A stretch of 64,000 bases of DNA from Prostheceraeus crozeri (lineage: Eukaryota > Platyhelminthes > Polycladida > Euryleptidae), in NCBI GenBank assembly GCA_907163375.1, contig CAJQUW010003071.1:1-64000 (forward strand), read 5' to 3'. The position numbers were made by a program, and so were the translations under genes. Of the stretch, positions 10,850 through 21,948 are shown piece after piece. Below the pieces are notes generated by a model that worked only from the letters and a program-made list of their open reading frames with translations, was not told where the DNA came from and searched no databases. Position 1 is the stretch's first letter; the number at the start of each line of letters is the position of its first letter.

Positions 10850-11690
10850 GCCTGATTTATTGTTAACTGTAAGATAATGAAATTTGTATAAGTTTGGAAT
10901 CATGTAGTACAGTCATATTCCTAAAGTATTACACTTAGTCAGGAATGATAGATTTGAGTGTAGTGAGTGGCACTCGATCCCGTCGACAGCCCGAAGGCCT
11001 TGTACTGATCACTAGGGAAGTGAGAGATCTTCCCCGATACCCGCTCTTTACAGCTGAAGACATCATTGTCACTGCCCCGAAGTGGTAACAGGAACGCCGA
11101 GTCAAAGGTAGTGATCAGTAGCTGGGATCTAACCCCTCAAAGCTGCCTTAGACTTAGTCAAATTTCAAATCTGATAGCAGATTTGAACTCAGGATACTTG
11201 AAAACCTTAGTCTATATGTTAAAACTTTGAAAAAACTGAAAATTAAGAATTTTTAAAAAATTCCGCATTTTACTACTCATACTACTTTTAAAAAAGTTTA
11301 TTAGTAGTAAAGACACTATCAAACTCTATCATACAAACTTTGAAGTAAGAAGATAGCTTGCCTACTTCAAAAGATAGAGTCCTTTGAAACACCCGATATC
11401 GGGAGCTCAGAGCGACGACCGTCGCTTACCTCGTCTTTCGATGAAGTGATCAGACTTACGTTGTCGGGGGTTTATATATGCTCGGAAGAAAACTTAAAAT
11501 GGCTCTATCTCCGAAAGTATTCATCGTAGCGACATGCGGTTTGTTGCAAACGATTCGTCTCATCATTCTCTATCATATGACACCTGAACCATTCTGATAT
11601 AACCGCGGGAAGTTGGTCCGTCAGCACATGTCCATGTAACATGCCACAAGTGAAAAAATTCCTAAGTGTGAGAGCTCCAGTGTGGTGAAA
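10850..11690 (-). promoter_or_regulatory. Promoter, non-coding exon and intron of the zinc/coiled-coil gene (copy A)
   Basis: Read on the minus strand, a TATATAAA lies at about 11,471-11,479, a GTAAGC donor at about 11,430 and an acceptor (TTACAG) at about 10,870, just before the ATG. The palindromic element has the same arrangement (TATATAA at 21,218-21,224, donor at 21,272, acceptor at 21,932). This supports a real spliced leader shared by two otherwise diverged genes. Apart from these sites, no gene is seen in this stretch. Confidence 0.5.
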
Positions 11691-11699
11691 ATTTTGAAA

Positions 11700-13070
11700 A
11701 TTTTCCAAAGTGTGGAATTTCGACCTGGGACCTTTACCAAAACATTTTTCATCAAATTTCACTGACCTCCCCCCCGTTCAGAGAAATTTGATGAAAAATG
11801 TTTTGGTGACGGTCCCAGGTCGAAATTCCACACTTTGGAAAATTTTCAAAATTTTACCCATACAAAGCCACTCTGACACTTAGGATTTTTTCAGGTAAGC
11901 GAGCTCCGACCTAAAATCTTGTAACCGCTCTAACTTTTGAACGAAGACAGATATGAACAAGCCGTTTCTTTCACTGAATTTGTCTCACTCTTAGCTTTCA
12001 AACGAGCTATGGCACGACAAAATCCGTCCACTGGAAGCCAAGATTGAAGCTAGCTGTGCAGAGGGGGGGAGGTCAGTGAAATTTGATGAAAAATGTTTTG
12101 GTGACGGTCCCAGGTCGAAATTCCACACTTTGGAAGATTTTCAAAATTTTACCCATACAAAGCCACTCTGACACTTAAGATTTTTTCAGGTGAGCGAGCT
12201 CCGACCTAAAATCTTGTAACAGCTCTAACTTTTGAACGACTGGTCCGATTGACTCGCAACAAAAAATGCTGTCGAGCAGTTTTTTCTCCTCTTTCAAACG
12301 AGTAGCCTTAAGACAAAATCCGTTCACTAGAACCAAAGTTAAAAGATTGCTGTCGGGAGGGGGGGGGAGGTCAGTGAAATTTGATGAAAAATGTTTTGGT
12401 GACGGTCCCAGGTCGAAATTCCACACTTTGGAAAATTTTCAAAATTTTACCCATACAAAGCCACTATGACACTTAGGATTTTTTAAGGTGAGCGAGCTCC
12501 GACCTAAAATCTTGTAACAGCTCTAACTTTTGAACGACTGGTCCGATTGACTCGCAACAAAAAATGTTGTCGAGCAGTTTTTTCTCCTCTTTCAAACGAG
12601 TAGCTGTAAGACAAAATCCGTCCACTAGAACCAAAGTTAGGAGATTGCTGTCGGGGGGGGTCAGTGAAATTTGATGAAAAATGTTTTGGTGACGGTCCCA
12701 GGTCGAAATTCCACACTTTGGAAAATTTTCAAAATTTTACCCATACAAAGCCACTCTGACACTTAGGATTTTTTAAGGTGAGCGAGCTCCGACCTAAAAT
12801 CTTGTAACAGCTCTAACTTTTGAACGACTGGTCCGATTGACTCGCAACAAAAAATGTTGTCGAGCAGTTTTTTCTCCTCTTTCAAACGAGTAGCCTTAAG
12901 ACAAAATCCGTTCACTAGAACCAAAGTTAGGAGATTGCTGTCGGGGGGGGTCAGTGAAATTTGATGAAAAATGTTTTGGTGACGGTTGCAGGTCGAAATT
13001 CCACACTTTGGAAAATTTTCAAAATTTTACCCATACAAAGCCACTCTGACACTTAGGATTTTTTCAGGTG
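11700..13070. repeat. Subterminal ~300-bp tandem repeats of copy A
   Basis: Units of about 288-300 bp are repeated in direct orientation. The marker TCAGTGAAATTTGATGAAAA occurs at about 12,073, 12,372, 12,660 and 12,950, with a partial copy at about 11,782 and an inverted partial copy near 11,730-11,770. Each unit carries a G-run (7-10 G) followed by (AC/AG)GTCAG, the block AGGTCGAAATTCCACACTTTGG, and a TTCAAACGAG-type segment. A segment at 11,940-12,070 matches the subterminal repeats of the palindromic element, so the arrays share an origin. Confidence 0.85.
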
Positions 13071-13224
13071 AGCTACGACAGTCCACCCTCCCAACCTGGC
13101 CGGTACACCACGCCAGCCTGGCCGGCACACCACGCCAACCTAGACACCACATCACCGCGTTCTATACGACGGTCGGCCAGAGGGGGAGGGACGTCAGAAC
13201 CAAAGCACCACGGCGGCCGACCAC

Positions 13225-13308
13225 GACACTCTGCCGTTCCAGAGGGGGGGGGACGTCAGCGACGGCGGCCATCTTGCGCTATCCAGAAGTGGAGTTTTAC
13301 TTACTACT
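13225..13308. repeat. Right terminus (TIR end) of copy A
   Basis: Nearly identical to 40,562-40,645, the right terminus of the palindromic element. Both contain CTCTGyCGTTCCAGAGGGG, GACGTCAGCGACGGCGGCC and the final GTTTTACTTACTACT. If this family makes 6-bp target duplications, ACCAAG (13,309-13,314) is the predicted one; its partner is off the window. Confidence 0.75.
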
Positions 13309-15002
13309 ACCAAGCGTACTACAATATCAAACAACATCTACGGAAACCTTCGTACAGATCAACAATGATAAAGTCAAATATTGGAGAAAACTTGATTGAA
13401 CCTGAGGATGTGAAAAACAGATCGGAAGAGTATATTGGTGAATTATATGGGGACCCAAATTACAGTCCGAGACCTATCTCCGAGAATGCAGTACAGGAAG
13501 TTAACTCAATTCTCAATTCCGAAGTAGAGATGGCGATAAAAAGACCGAAAGTCGGAAAAAGCCCTGGAGTTGACGAGATCCCAGCTGAATTGATTAAAGG
13601 GCTTGAGCATGTTGGGACGATAACGATAACTCAAATGTGCAACAAAATCCTTGAATCTGGAATCTGGCCCGAAGATTTCACGAAAATCATTTTGATCCCC
13701 ATTCCCAAAACTGTGCGTGCTACCGACTGCAAGAACTATAGAACAATCAGTCTGATTTCACATACATCAAAAGTACTTCTTGCCATTATCGAAAGAAGAA
13801 TCACAACCAGAATAGAAGAACATCTTACTGAAGAGCAGTTTGGCTTCAGATCGAAACGAGGAACGAGAGATGCAATAACAGCAATCAGAACGCTAAGTGA
13901 AAGATATATCGAAGCCAATCGATCATTATTTGTTGCCATGATAGATTTTGAGAAAGCGTTTGACCGAGTCAATTGGAGTACCCTGTGGAACATTCTCGTC
14001 AGCATTGGAATAAATGAAACTGAAGTAAACATTATAGCACAGTTATACCAGCATCAGAAAGCAGTCATAAAAGTAGGTAATGATCTCACTGGAGAAGTCC
14101 CTATTCTGCGTGGAGTACGTCAAGGATGCATCATATCACCAATGCTCTTTAATGTGTATATACAATTCTTAGCTAACGAAGTAAATTCAAAAGTGGCAAA
14201 TCACGGAGTCAATTTGTGTGGAAAAAGAACAACAGCGATTAGATATGCAGACGACCAGGCCATGTTATCTTCGAGCCTCAGAGGACTTCAAATCATAATG
14301 AACAGCTTAAATGACACTGCAGAAAAGTACGGCATGAAGATCAACACTAAGAAAACTAAAGTTATGATATTTTCGAAAACAAATTCGCCTTCTCCTTTCA
14401 CAATGCGAGTGGGAAATGAAGTTCTGGAAAAAGTCGACAATTTCAAGTATTTAGGCTCAATTCTAACAAGTGACGGACGATGTACGAAAGAAATAAGGTC
14501 AAGAATCTCTCAAGCGAAACAGTCCTATTTCAAGAAAGTACAAGAAGTGACCACGACATCCAACAGCATTGAATTCAAGAAGCGTATGGTAAAGACCTAC
14601 TGTTGGAGCACCCTTCTTTACGGTTGCGAGAGCTGGACACTCAGACATCGTGACGTCAAATACCTGGAGGCAGCAGAGATGTGGTTTTGGAGAAGAATTA
14701 TGAACATCAAGTGGACTGACAGAGTAACAAATGATGAAATTTTGATGAAAGCAAATGAAAAACGATGCCTACTGAACACCATCACGAGTCGAAAAGGCAA
14801 CTATGTGGGTCACCAACTCCGACACGATGGCATTCTCACCAAAATCCTTGAAACGAAGATCAACGGGAAGAGAACAAGAGGAAGAAAACGAGCGAGGTGG
14901 CTGGACGATCTCAAGTGGAAAGCCGGGGTGAATTCATATGGAGAATTGAAACGTCTGAGTGAAGATCGAGAAAAATGGAAGAAGTTTGTGACGAACATTT
15001 AA
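13309..15002 (+). CDS. RTE-type LINE reverse transcriptase (N-terminus missing)
   Basis: This is an open frame of about 564 codons through to the stop. Seen: the pre-RT segment (ENLIEPEDVKNRSEEYIGEL), fingers (SPGVDEIPAELIK, NYRTISLISHTSKVL, EEQFGFRSKRGTRDAI), RT motif A (MIDFEKAFDRV, at about 13,938-13,970), motif B (GVRQGCIISPMLFNVY), the catalytic YADD (RYADDQAML, about 14,240-14,265), KTKVMIFSK, the thumb entry FKYLGSILTSDG and the RTE C-terminal domain. No stop or frameshift is seen in this part. The frame happens to be open further left into the Polinton end, but that part is not LINE protein. The endonuclease domain is absent here. Confidence 0.85.
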
Positions 15003-15100
15003 GCAATGACTTTGCAGTTATCTTTGACTTTGTTTCTTTCTTTCCTATTGTTGTATTGTGTGTGACCTACCACGTGGTAGACTACAAATATATATAGGGC
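13309..15100 (+). mobile_element. RTE-clade LINE, 3' part
   Basis: LINE sequence begins at the base after the Polinton terminus, so the element was either split by the Polinton or truncated at this point; the first possibility implies that its 5' part (endonuclease) lies left of the window. The 3' region after the stop at 15,002 includes CCACGTGGTAGACTACAAATATATAT, and the 3' end is probably near 15,096-15,100. The C-terminal pattern (WFWRRIMNIKWTDRVTNDE, then GHQLRHDGIL and RGRKRARWLDDL) is characteristic of RTE-type endonuclease-reverse transcriptases. Confidence 0.8.
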
Positions 15101-18100
15101 TAAATTCACAAGAACTACTGCACTGGTTTATATAATTCCATTGTCACTTTGCATAAAGTAGTAAAGAATATTTCCGTCATTGATCAAAGATGCAAGCTAT
15201 TGTTTGCATCGATTTCCACGCGCTGTTCAATTTCATAAAAGACAAAGTTTAAAATCAATCTTTATTGAAGAAATTTCCACGAATCATTAAGTTACATTGG
15301 CAAATGCTGGATTACAAGTCATCCAGGCTTGCGTGAATAATTTGAATTATGAAATAAATATTTCAATGTTAATCATTATAAATGGAATGTCCATTATCAC
15401 AGTAAATTTCAGAATGTCATAATTTACATGAAGATTTGATGACATAACCATTTTCATGATAATATTAGCAGTAGATAATAGCTTTTGTACATATGCTTTT
15501 GCTAACTTGCATCATTATAATTTATTATAATATGTATAATGCATACAAATATAAATAAAAGTCGAATTTTGTCTATAAAATAATGTCATCAGTCATGCCC
15601 AGATGATCAATATATGGAGTGATCGAGCTCGTTTCAAGTCATTCCACACTGTATGATTCGCCAAAGATATCACAATATTGTGAGAAGTATTTTCTGGGAT
15701 TTGATCTGTCTCTGATCCTTTGATTAATCGACCTTCTGATACTCTCCCAATCATACGAGTTGTACAAAGTATTCAATAAATCTAAAAAAGAAATCAATCC
15801 AGATAAGATAGATGAAAGTACCATGACATGTAATATTTATGAGTGCAAAAGTATGTGCGATAGAAGTTCTGGCATGAATCCTATATTGAAGGAGAATCAT
15901 TTGTACTTTTATATCTGTTTACGAAGTCGCAACCATCGGTTCATGAGCCTGGCCGTACTTGGTAATGGCATGGACAACCTAAACGTGACCCGGCGAGTGA
16001 AGAAGCCCTCATACGACGTCTCAATGTATTGCTCAAAAACAGGGATGTCAAAAAAGCACATTTAATTGATTTCAGCGGAATTTTTGGCACGATAGCTCTA
16101 TTTCGCCAAGGTTAACGTCAAAATAAGGAAACTTTGTTGAAAAACGTCATTTAATCTTATAGCTTTTGCTATTTATTTCTCAATCTTAAGAAATAACAAT
16201 TGTAGTTACTACTTGAGTGGAGATCTAAAACTTATATAACAATGCTTGGAAAAGTTGAAATGCTTTTCATGAACTCAGCATGATATGCAGTAGTGTAGGC
16301 TAGGCCTAAAGTGATGTCAAGTCGATAAATGCCCAGACAAAGAGCGCTAACAAGGCACATATTTTATTACTCCCTAAATTTTTTAAATTCTTCTTTGTTG
16401 CACCTCGAAGGGGCATCCATGTTTGTAGTGTGTTTTATTATAAAATGATTATTCTTTTTATACCACCGATAAATCCAAGTTCGTGGTACACTAAATATAT
16501 TAAGCTACTAGGCTGTATTACATGGGGATGAACGCGAACATGGCCGCACAATTGGAAACAAAGTTTTCGAAATAGCACAATAAGATAATAAAAATAATTT
16601 GTATACCATATGTTATCAAAGTTTGAAAGATTGGCCATAGGATGACATAGGATGTCAGATATAAGACTGAGCTTACGGCAATTCATATTGTGAAACATGA
16701 ATTTTCTTATAGAAACAAGCAAGATTTGCAGTGGCTGTGAGCTTCAGGATGTTTGTCCAAACACTTTGGTTGGTCCTAATTACTTATTTATTAAAGTAAT
16801 TTCTTTAAATATATCTCGCTTAGTAATGTTGAATCAATCAAAACACTGATTACATCTTTTGTTATCATCGCTTTCATTTGATATTTTTGTCTGAGAATCA
16901 TTAGAATACGCCAACAATCCATGATGCAACCTAAGTATCCACCTTATTCAATGAAATTAGAAATTGTGATTTCAACGAAATGTTTTTAATTGATCAAGCC
17001 TTTTGTCTCTATTCTCCTTAGTTTCAGAACAGTTTCGAAGCAACTTTTCATTAGGGCTTATACACGAATGAAATTTGAAGCATGAGTTTTGCATAATAAT
17101 TAGAGGACATACGCTGTAACTACTTCAGGATATTTCACAAAATGTTTTCTCCAAACGAAATATGCATGGCACAAATCTCAAGGTTTGTGAAAATGGAACC
17201 TACTGTTGTGTGATTCGAATTACAACAACAATTATGAAGACAGATCATTTTCATACCTATTAATGTCCACTGCTGATCACAGCTCTTATCAAGACTTGAT
17301 ACTTTCTAAGTTCTTCGTTCAATGTAACCTTAATCAGAAAAAAATGAAATGGAAAGAAAGAGAATAATGACAGCTAGATGGTTTAAATCACAAATATAAT
17401 GAGTAAACGCAACATTGAAGCGAAGCAACTAGCAGATATCATGGTCTGGAATTCTCATGAAGTGGCAAGAGAATAAAAATCTTTGATTTTCCTTGAGGAC
17501 ATCAACACCTATCTAAAAAGGAAACGGTGGTCGCTGGAGAATAATTGTCGGTTATACGCAACAATGGTGGATGTGGTTGTGGCACAGGCTGGGCTTAGCA
17601 ATCACACGTGTCTATATTTATAGCATTCCTAAATTCTTAATCTTAGAGAAAGCAAAGTATATGCATAGTATATGCAAAGTATATATACATCAGGAGGCAT
17701 GCGTTTCTATCGCAAAATGGTTGCTATGAATATTCATAATGATTCTTATAATTCCTAGTTGCATCATTAGCAATAAATTCAGCGAATATTTTGACACTGT
17801 AAGTGAGAGCTAAACTAAATGATGTGCATTTCTCGCATATTCATGAAATTTGTCAACATCATTTACATTTTGTTTTACTGTGTCAAAAGAATGTCAAAAT
17901 TACAAAGGAATGCCTATACGTAGGCATTGTTCTAGTATCTGAGTCATTTGATTAATATGAAGCATTTTGATAAATGCTCCTGTCAATAATTACCGAACAA
18001 ATGATATTGTCTCGCTGGCAGATATGTCAAATGCAGGCCCTAATTTAGGAAGGAGGTTTTTATGAGCATAACATGAAATTTTGCTCACTTGCATCAGTAG

Positions 18101-18752
18101 TTCATTTCATATTTTGAACATCGTGGCTTTAGTTGAAAGAAGAGCATCGGTTATTGATACTAAACTACGTGCATACTTGTAGTAACCGAAATTATTGCTT
18201 TTGTTTAAATGTAGCACAATTTCAAATGATTGAGTACCGGCTGAATTAAAACATGTACCAACTTAGAGGCGTTTTTAAAATTTATAATTTTGTATCTTAC
18301 GCTCAGGTCGCTTGTATACGATACACGGCTTCTAAATGATTGCTTAACTTACTGCAAAATAGCTTGAATTCATAACTTTACTTGACTGGATTTTACTTAA
18401 TGGGATTTATGGTTCTCAGAAGTTACTGTTACAATTAAACCTACAATATATTACGCTATTACAAAAGCGGTCATTACAATACTACCATCTGTATATATCA
18501 AGATCGTTTACTATGTTGTGCAAGGATCATCCTTCTCACTCAAAGAATGTCAAAGAGAGAAAAGTGCCTCCATGTATAGGCATAGTATAGAATTTGACGA
18601 AGATTCATATTCTTTTCTGGAGCTAAGTAGTGATTCCTACAGTTTGTCCATTAGGTACTGTATGGTCTACCAATATAAATTCCACCTTAATCTTACTTCA
18701 TACAGGCTCCGTAGAATGAACATTCCGCTCGGTCATTACCTCACAATTAGTA
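15101..18752. other. Intergenic, no gene recognised
   Basis: AT-rich sequence with only short, scattered open frames lacking recognisable motifs or splice context. I see no RNA gene, long repeat or transposon terminus that I can pair. Confidence 0.5.
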
Positions 18753-19877
18753 CAGTAGAATTCGCATATATCGGCGCCTCAAGGGACAGACGAAAACCGC
18801 CGATATATGCGAACTCCCTGAATTTTGAAGTTTTGTGAAATCTACACGAGTTCTGAGATCATGCCATGCATCATACAATGTATATACGTGTATTGACTCA
18901 TGAATTATTGCGTTGCTGTACTTAAATACATGTACATATTGACTTATTGTCCAACATGTACAGTACATGTACATGTAATTGTGTCTATGTAATCAATAGA
19001 TATCTAAAAATTGTGCCTTTCTGAACTGATGCTTGCAACGTAAGTATCGCAAACCGGATATCACTATGTTTGTCAAAAACTGAGTATGCTTTTTGAATCA
19101 AGAAGATTGAGGCTTCTTCATGCCTACATGCTTACCTGCTATATGAAGCACAAAACAAAGAAGAGTATGCATAAATCAAGACGCTGCTAAGAGTCACGTG
19201 CAGGCGAAGCCAGCCAATCTAAGTCAATCAAGACGCTGCTAAGAGTCACGTGCAGGCGAAACCATAGAGATGGATGGGGTGGCGAGCCGCTTTCTGTCTA
19301 GAGAGAGGACATGCATCGAACTCAACAATGTTTTTGACGGTAGCTTGTGCTCCTTTGATGACGCAACAGTCACTAAGTCAGGTCTGACAATAGCATCGTA
19401 GGTGAAGGCGTTAACAATGCAATCATCACGTCGAATGAAAGACTAATTATGTGAGAATTATCAGTGAGATACAGTGGCAAGCCTATTTATCTTTCCTCGG
19501 CTGCTAGATTCTACAATTTTGATCAAACCCCCAAACATGATCGAGATGATTTGTAGAAGATCTAAATTTTCACATGCCACTAGAATAGTTAGAATCGGAT
19601 AGTCCTAACTGGAATCTGCAGCCATCCGCGTCCACATATACTGTCATTCTAGTGACTCTTCTAGGCAAAACACATCGCTTGAGGATTTCCAGGAAATCCG
19701 CCGTTATAAACGAATATTTTTCTGTCAGGGACAGCGAAAATGCGCCGATATAGGCGAATCGCCGATATAGCCGAAGCCGATATAAGCGACCTCGATTATA
19801 TAGAAAAGATAGGAAATTCTGCCGGGACAAAAAGAAACCGCCGATATAGCCGAAGCTGATATATGCGAATTCTACTG
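18753..19877. mobile_element. Pogo/Tigger-like non-autonomous element (MITE), 1.1 kb
   Basis: The ends are inverted repeats, CAGTAGAATTCGCATATATC at the left and its complement at the right, flanked by TA on both sides (18,751-18,752 and 19,878-19,879). Subterminal regions repeat CGCCGATATAnnCGAA-type units several times at both ends (18,753-18,826 and 19,737-19,877). No transposase frame is present. Terminal bases and the TA target agree with Tc1/mariner-pogo elements. Confidence 0.7.
19174..19264 (+). repeat. Short direct duplication with CACGTG
   Basis: AATCAAGACGCTGCTAAGAG plus TCACGTGCAGGCGAA occurs twice, 52 bp apart, inside the pogo-like MITE. No function is inferred. Confidence 0.7.
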
Positions 19878-20031
19878 TATTTTTGCTATAAATCATTAGT
19901 TACAAGAACGAGAGGCAAGGAAAAAGGTGAATTGCACATCAACATGCTGAGATCTCGCGTTTTCTCCAAAAGAATGTAAAAATGAAGCTTGATATCTTTC
20001 GTTCAGAGACAATTGCATTTCAAATAAATAG

Positions 20032-20365
20032 TTAACTTTGTAAAGATTTTAGCGTCGATTGCAGTGCTATCACTTTCAATTTCATCATATCAAAACGAAA
20101 ATAATGTTGCAACGACTTCTGACTACATTTCATATATCTGAGGCTTGAAAATCCATTTAAAGAAGAGATAGAGAAGTGCATACATGTGCACTTGATCAAA
20201 TTATCATTAAGCTCAAGTTCCCTTTGTAAGGCAGGAAGAGGAATAATAACATAAGAACTATTGTACTTACGTTTCAATTCGTTGATGACTGTCGAAGTTT
20301 CCCTTCATCCGCTGTCCCTCTCAGCGGATACACAATTTTCCTCCTAAGAGATTCCAACGACACAA
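20032..20365 (-). CDS. Host coding-like ORF, part downstream of the insertion (fragment)
   Basis: Read on the minus strand, the sequence entering from the target site codes for SLESLRRKIVYPLRGTADEG and is in frame with the ORF on the other side of the palindromic element (40,646-40,869) when the element and one GACACA are left out. Further on, coding-like sequence (VIIPLPALQRELELNDNLI) continues in a different frame to about 20,032, so the gene may be decayed or spliced. I do not recognise the product. The evidence that it is a gene is the long open frame plus continuity across the empty site. Confidence 0.4.
20360..20365. repeat. Target-site duplication GACACA (left)
   Basis: GACACA immediately precedes the element start AGTAGTAATAAAAC at 20,366; the same six bases follow the element end at 40,645. 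Six-base duplications are typical of Polintons. Confidence 0.85.
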
Positions 20366-20589
20366 GTAGTAATAAAACGGCGAACACTCGACCGGCGCGC
20401 CCCCCTCTGGAACGACAGAGTGTCGTGGTCGGCCGCCGTGGTGCTTCGAGTTTGACTCCCCCCCTCTGGAACGACAGAGTGTCGTGGTGGACTTGGGCGA
20501 CCGCCAGGATTTGTCTTGAGGCTATAGTGTGTGATGTTTTTCGTGCAATCTGCTGAATGTTGGGTTGTAAAATGGGCTGTTTCGAGTGG

Positions 20590-21120
20590 AAGGAGTGCTC
20601 GGATGTGAAAACGGAGGCCAGATTCGGATTCAGCGTGAAATTCTGCATCGGTATGGTGAGTTTGAACGCAATCGGAGAGAAAAAGTTTTCGCTGACGTCC
20701 CCCCCCTCGGCACCGACCTTCCAACTTTGCTTCCAGTGGACGGATTTTGTTGTGCTATAGCTCGTTTGAAAGCTAAGGGTGAGACAAACTCACTGAAAGA
20801 ATCGGCTTGTTCATATCTGTCTTCGTTTAGATGTGAGACGCCATTTAAGATTTTGGGAGATTGGCGAAAAACGACAGAGTTAGAATTTTGGACGTTTTGG
20901 GCTGTAGCGCCAAAACGAAGCATCGGAGAGCAAAACGGATTTCAGATTTGGAATCAGCGTGAAATTCTGCATCTGTATGGTGAGTTTCAAGTCAATCGGA
21001 GAGAAAAAATTTTTCATCACAAAATTTTGCGATGGCTGCCTGCTGTAGAGCCAAAACGAAGCATCGGATGGGAAAACGGAGGCCAGATTTGGATTCAGCG
21101 TCAAATTCTACATTGAAATG
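20590..21120 (+). repeat. Subterminal repeats, left arm
   Basis: The block (GG)AAAACGG..(C)CAGATT.GGATTCAGCGT.AAATTCT.CAT recurs at about 20,605, 20,930 and 21,065, separated by AAAACGAAGCATCGG and G-run/GTC segments (GACGTCCCCCCCCTCGG at about 20,694). These are the same family as the copy A repeats at 11,940-12,070. No gene is supported here; short open frames come from the repeats. Confidence 0.75.
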
Positions 21121-21204
21121 GTATATTTCCAGCTCAATCGGACCTCCAGAATCGATGATAGAAGCGTTTTAAGTTTTTGGATGATGGGTATTACGTCATC
21201 AGCT

Positions 21205-21948
21205 GATCGCCACAAACTATATAAGCTGGGAACCGACAGAGACTTGACATTCATACGAGAGATTGTCAACGGTAAGTCGTCTCTCTGAGCTCCGATGATA
21301 GCTTCGGACATTCCAAATTCCGGGTTTCTGTAAGAAACCGACTTAGAAAATTTCATTGCTGATATCAGCTAAGGCGTCAGACTTAGAGGTTAGCCAGGAG
21401 ATGGCCTTCGTCTCCAGGCCATAAAACACTCCAAAACTTTAAAGGCTTGTAACTTTGCTTCTACAAGTCCGTTTGACTTGATTCAAAAAAGGTTCGGTCG
21501 CTATTGACCTGCCCTAAGTGATAGATTACTTATAAAATTTCATAAGTAGTGTTAAAAAGTTGAAAAATTTAAATTCACTAGTTTTGGAGGTTTTCTGGGG
21601 TTTTCGACCCTGCTGAATTCAACTAAGACATTTATAAAGTTGTGGGAGGCGAGCCTCGGCTTGGAATTTGCAACCTTTGTAAACAATCCACTGGTTTTCA
21701 TGTCAAAATCGGGGTCCGGATACCAACACAGTGATATGACGCACGCTCTGTCCGCGGGAGGTTGGATTTGTGGGCCGAGGCCTTGGAGTTGGGATAAGAT
21801 CCCCTCTGAGTAATGCCTGTAACGGATTCAAAGGTTCGACACTTTCCACCAATCTCACAATTTAGCTGTATGATTATAAGGATGACTGCCAATGTCGCCT
21901 GTTAGTAATTCTATTTCATCCTTCCTTTGCAGATACATAAGGTACAAA
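21205..21948 (+). promoter_or_regulatory. Promoter, leader exon and intron of the left-arm zinc/coiled-coil gene
   Basis: TATATAA at 21,218-21,224 is followed by a probable leader exon (to 21,271), a GTAAGT donor at 21,272 and an acceptor (CTTTGCAG) ending at 21,932, 16 bases before the ATG. The mirror lies at about 38,886-39,630. No coding sequence is seen in the intron. Confidence 0.55.

Larger units (their letters stand above)
1..13308. mobile_element. Polinton/Maverick-like element, copy A (right-hand part, runs off left edge)
   Basis: Fossil of a large protein-primed-polymerase element. Visible parts, left to right: two small minus-strand ORFs, two structural-type genes (+), a type B DNA polymerase with zinc-finger and endonuclease VII-like domains (-), a small acidic ORF and an accessory block (+), a zinc/coiled-coil gene (-), and a subterminal repeat array. 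Its right terminus is placed at 13,308 because the last ~90 bases match the right terminus of the element at 20,366-40,645, ending GTTTTACTTACTACT, and LINE sequence starts at the next base. The left terminus is outside the window. It is broken, with roughly four visible breaks in its genes. No integrase, ATPase or protease is seen, though these could lie to the left. The family name rests on polymerase type, gene layout and terminus sequence. Confidence 0.8.

Noticed and set aside
10970-11130. tRNA-like B box (GGGATCGAGTGCC on the minus strand) in the copy A intron
   Set aside because: No convincing A box or fold; the equivalent intron in the arms shares only a short GC-rich word.
13068-13308. 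N-terminal extension of the LINE frame into the Polinton end
   Set aside because: The sequence is Polinton terminus (matches 40,562-40,645) that is open by chance, not LINE protein.
1-13308. Retroviral-type integrase, packaging ATPase or adenain-like protease in the Polinton-like elements
   Set aside because: I looked for HHCC/DDE, Walker A and His-Glu-Cys protease patterns in the element frames and found none; these genes may lie left of the window for copy A and are absent from the palindromic copy.
20586-21116. Open frames in the subterminal repeats (176 and 151 codons in the two arms)
   Set aside because: They overlap the repeat units, shift with unit number and have no conserved motif; treated as repeat artefacts.
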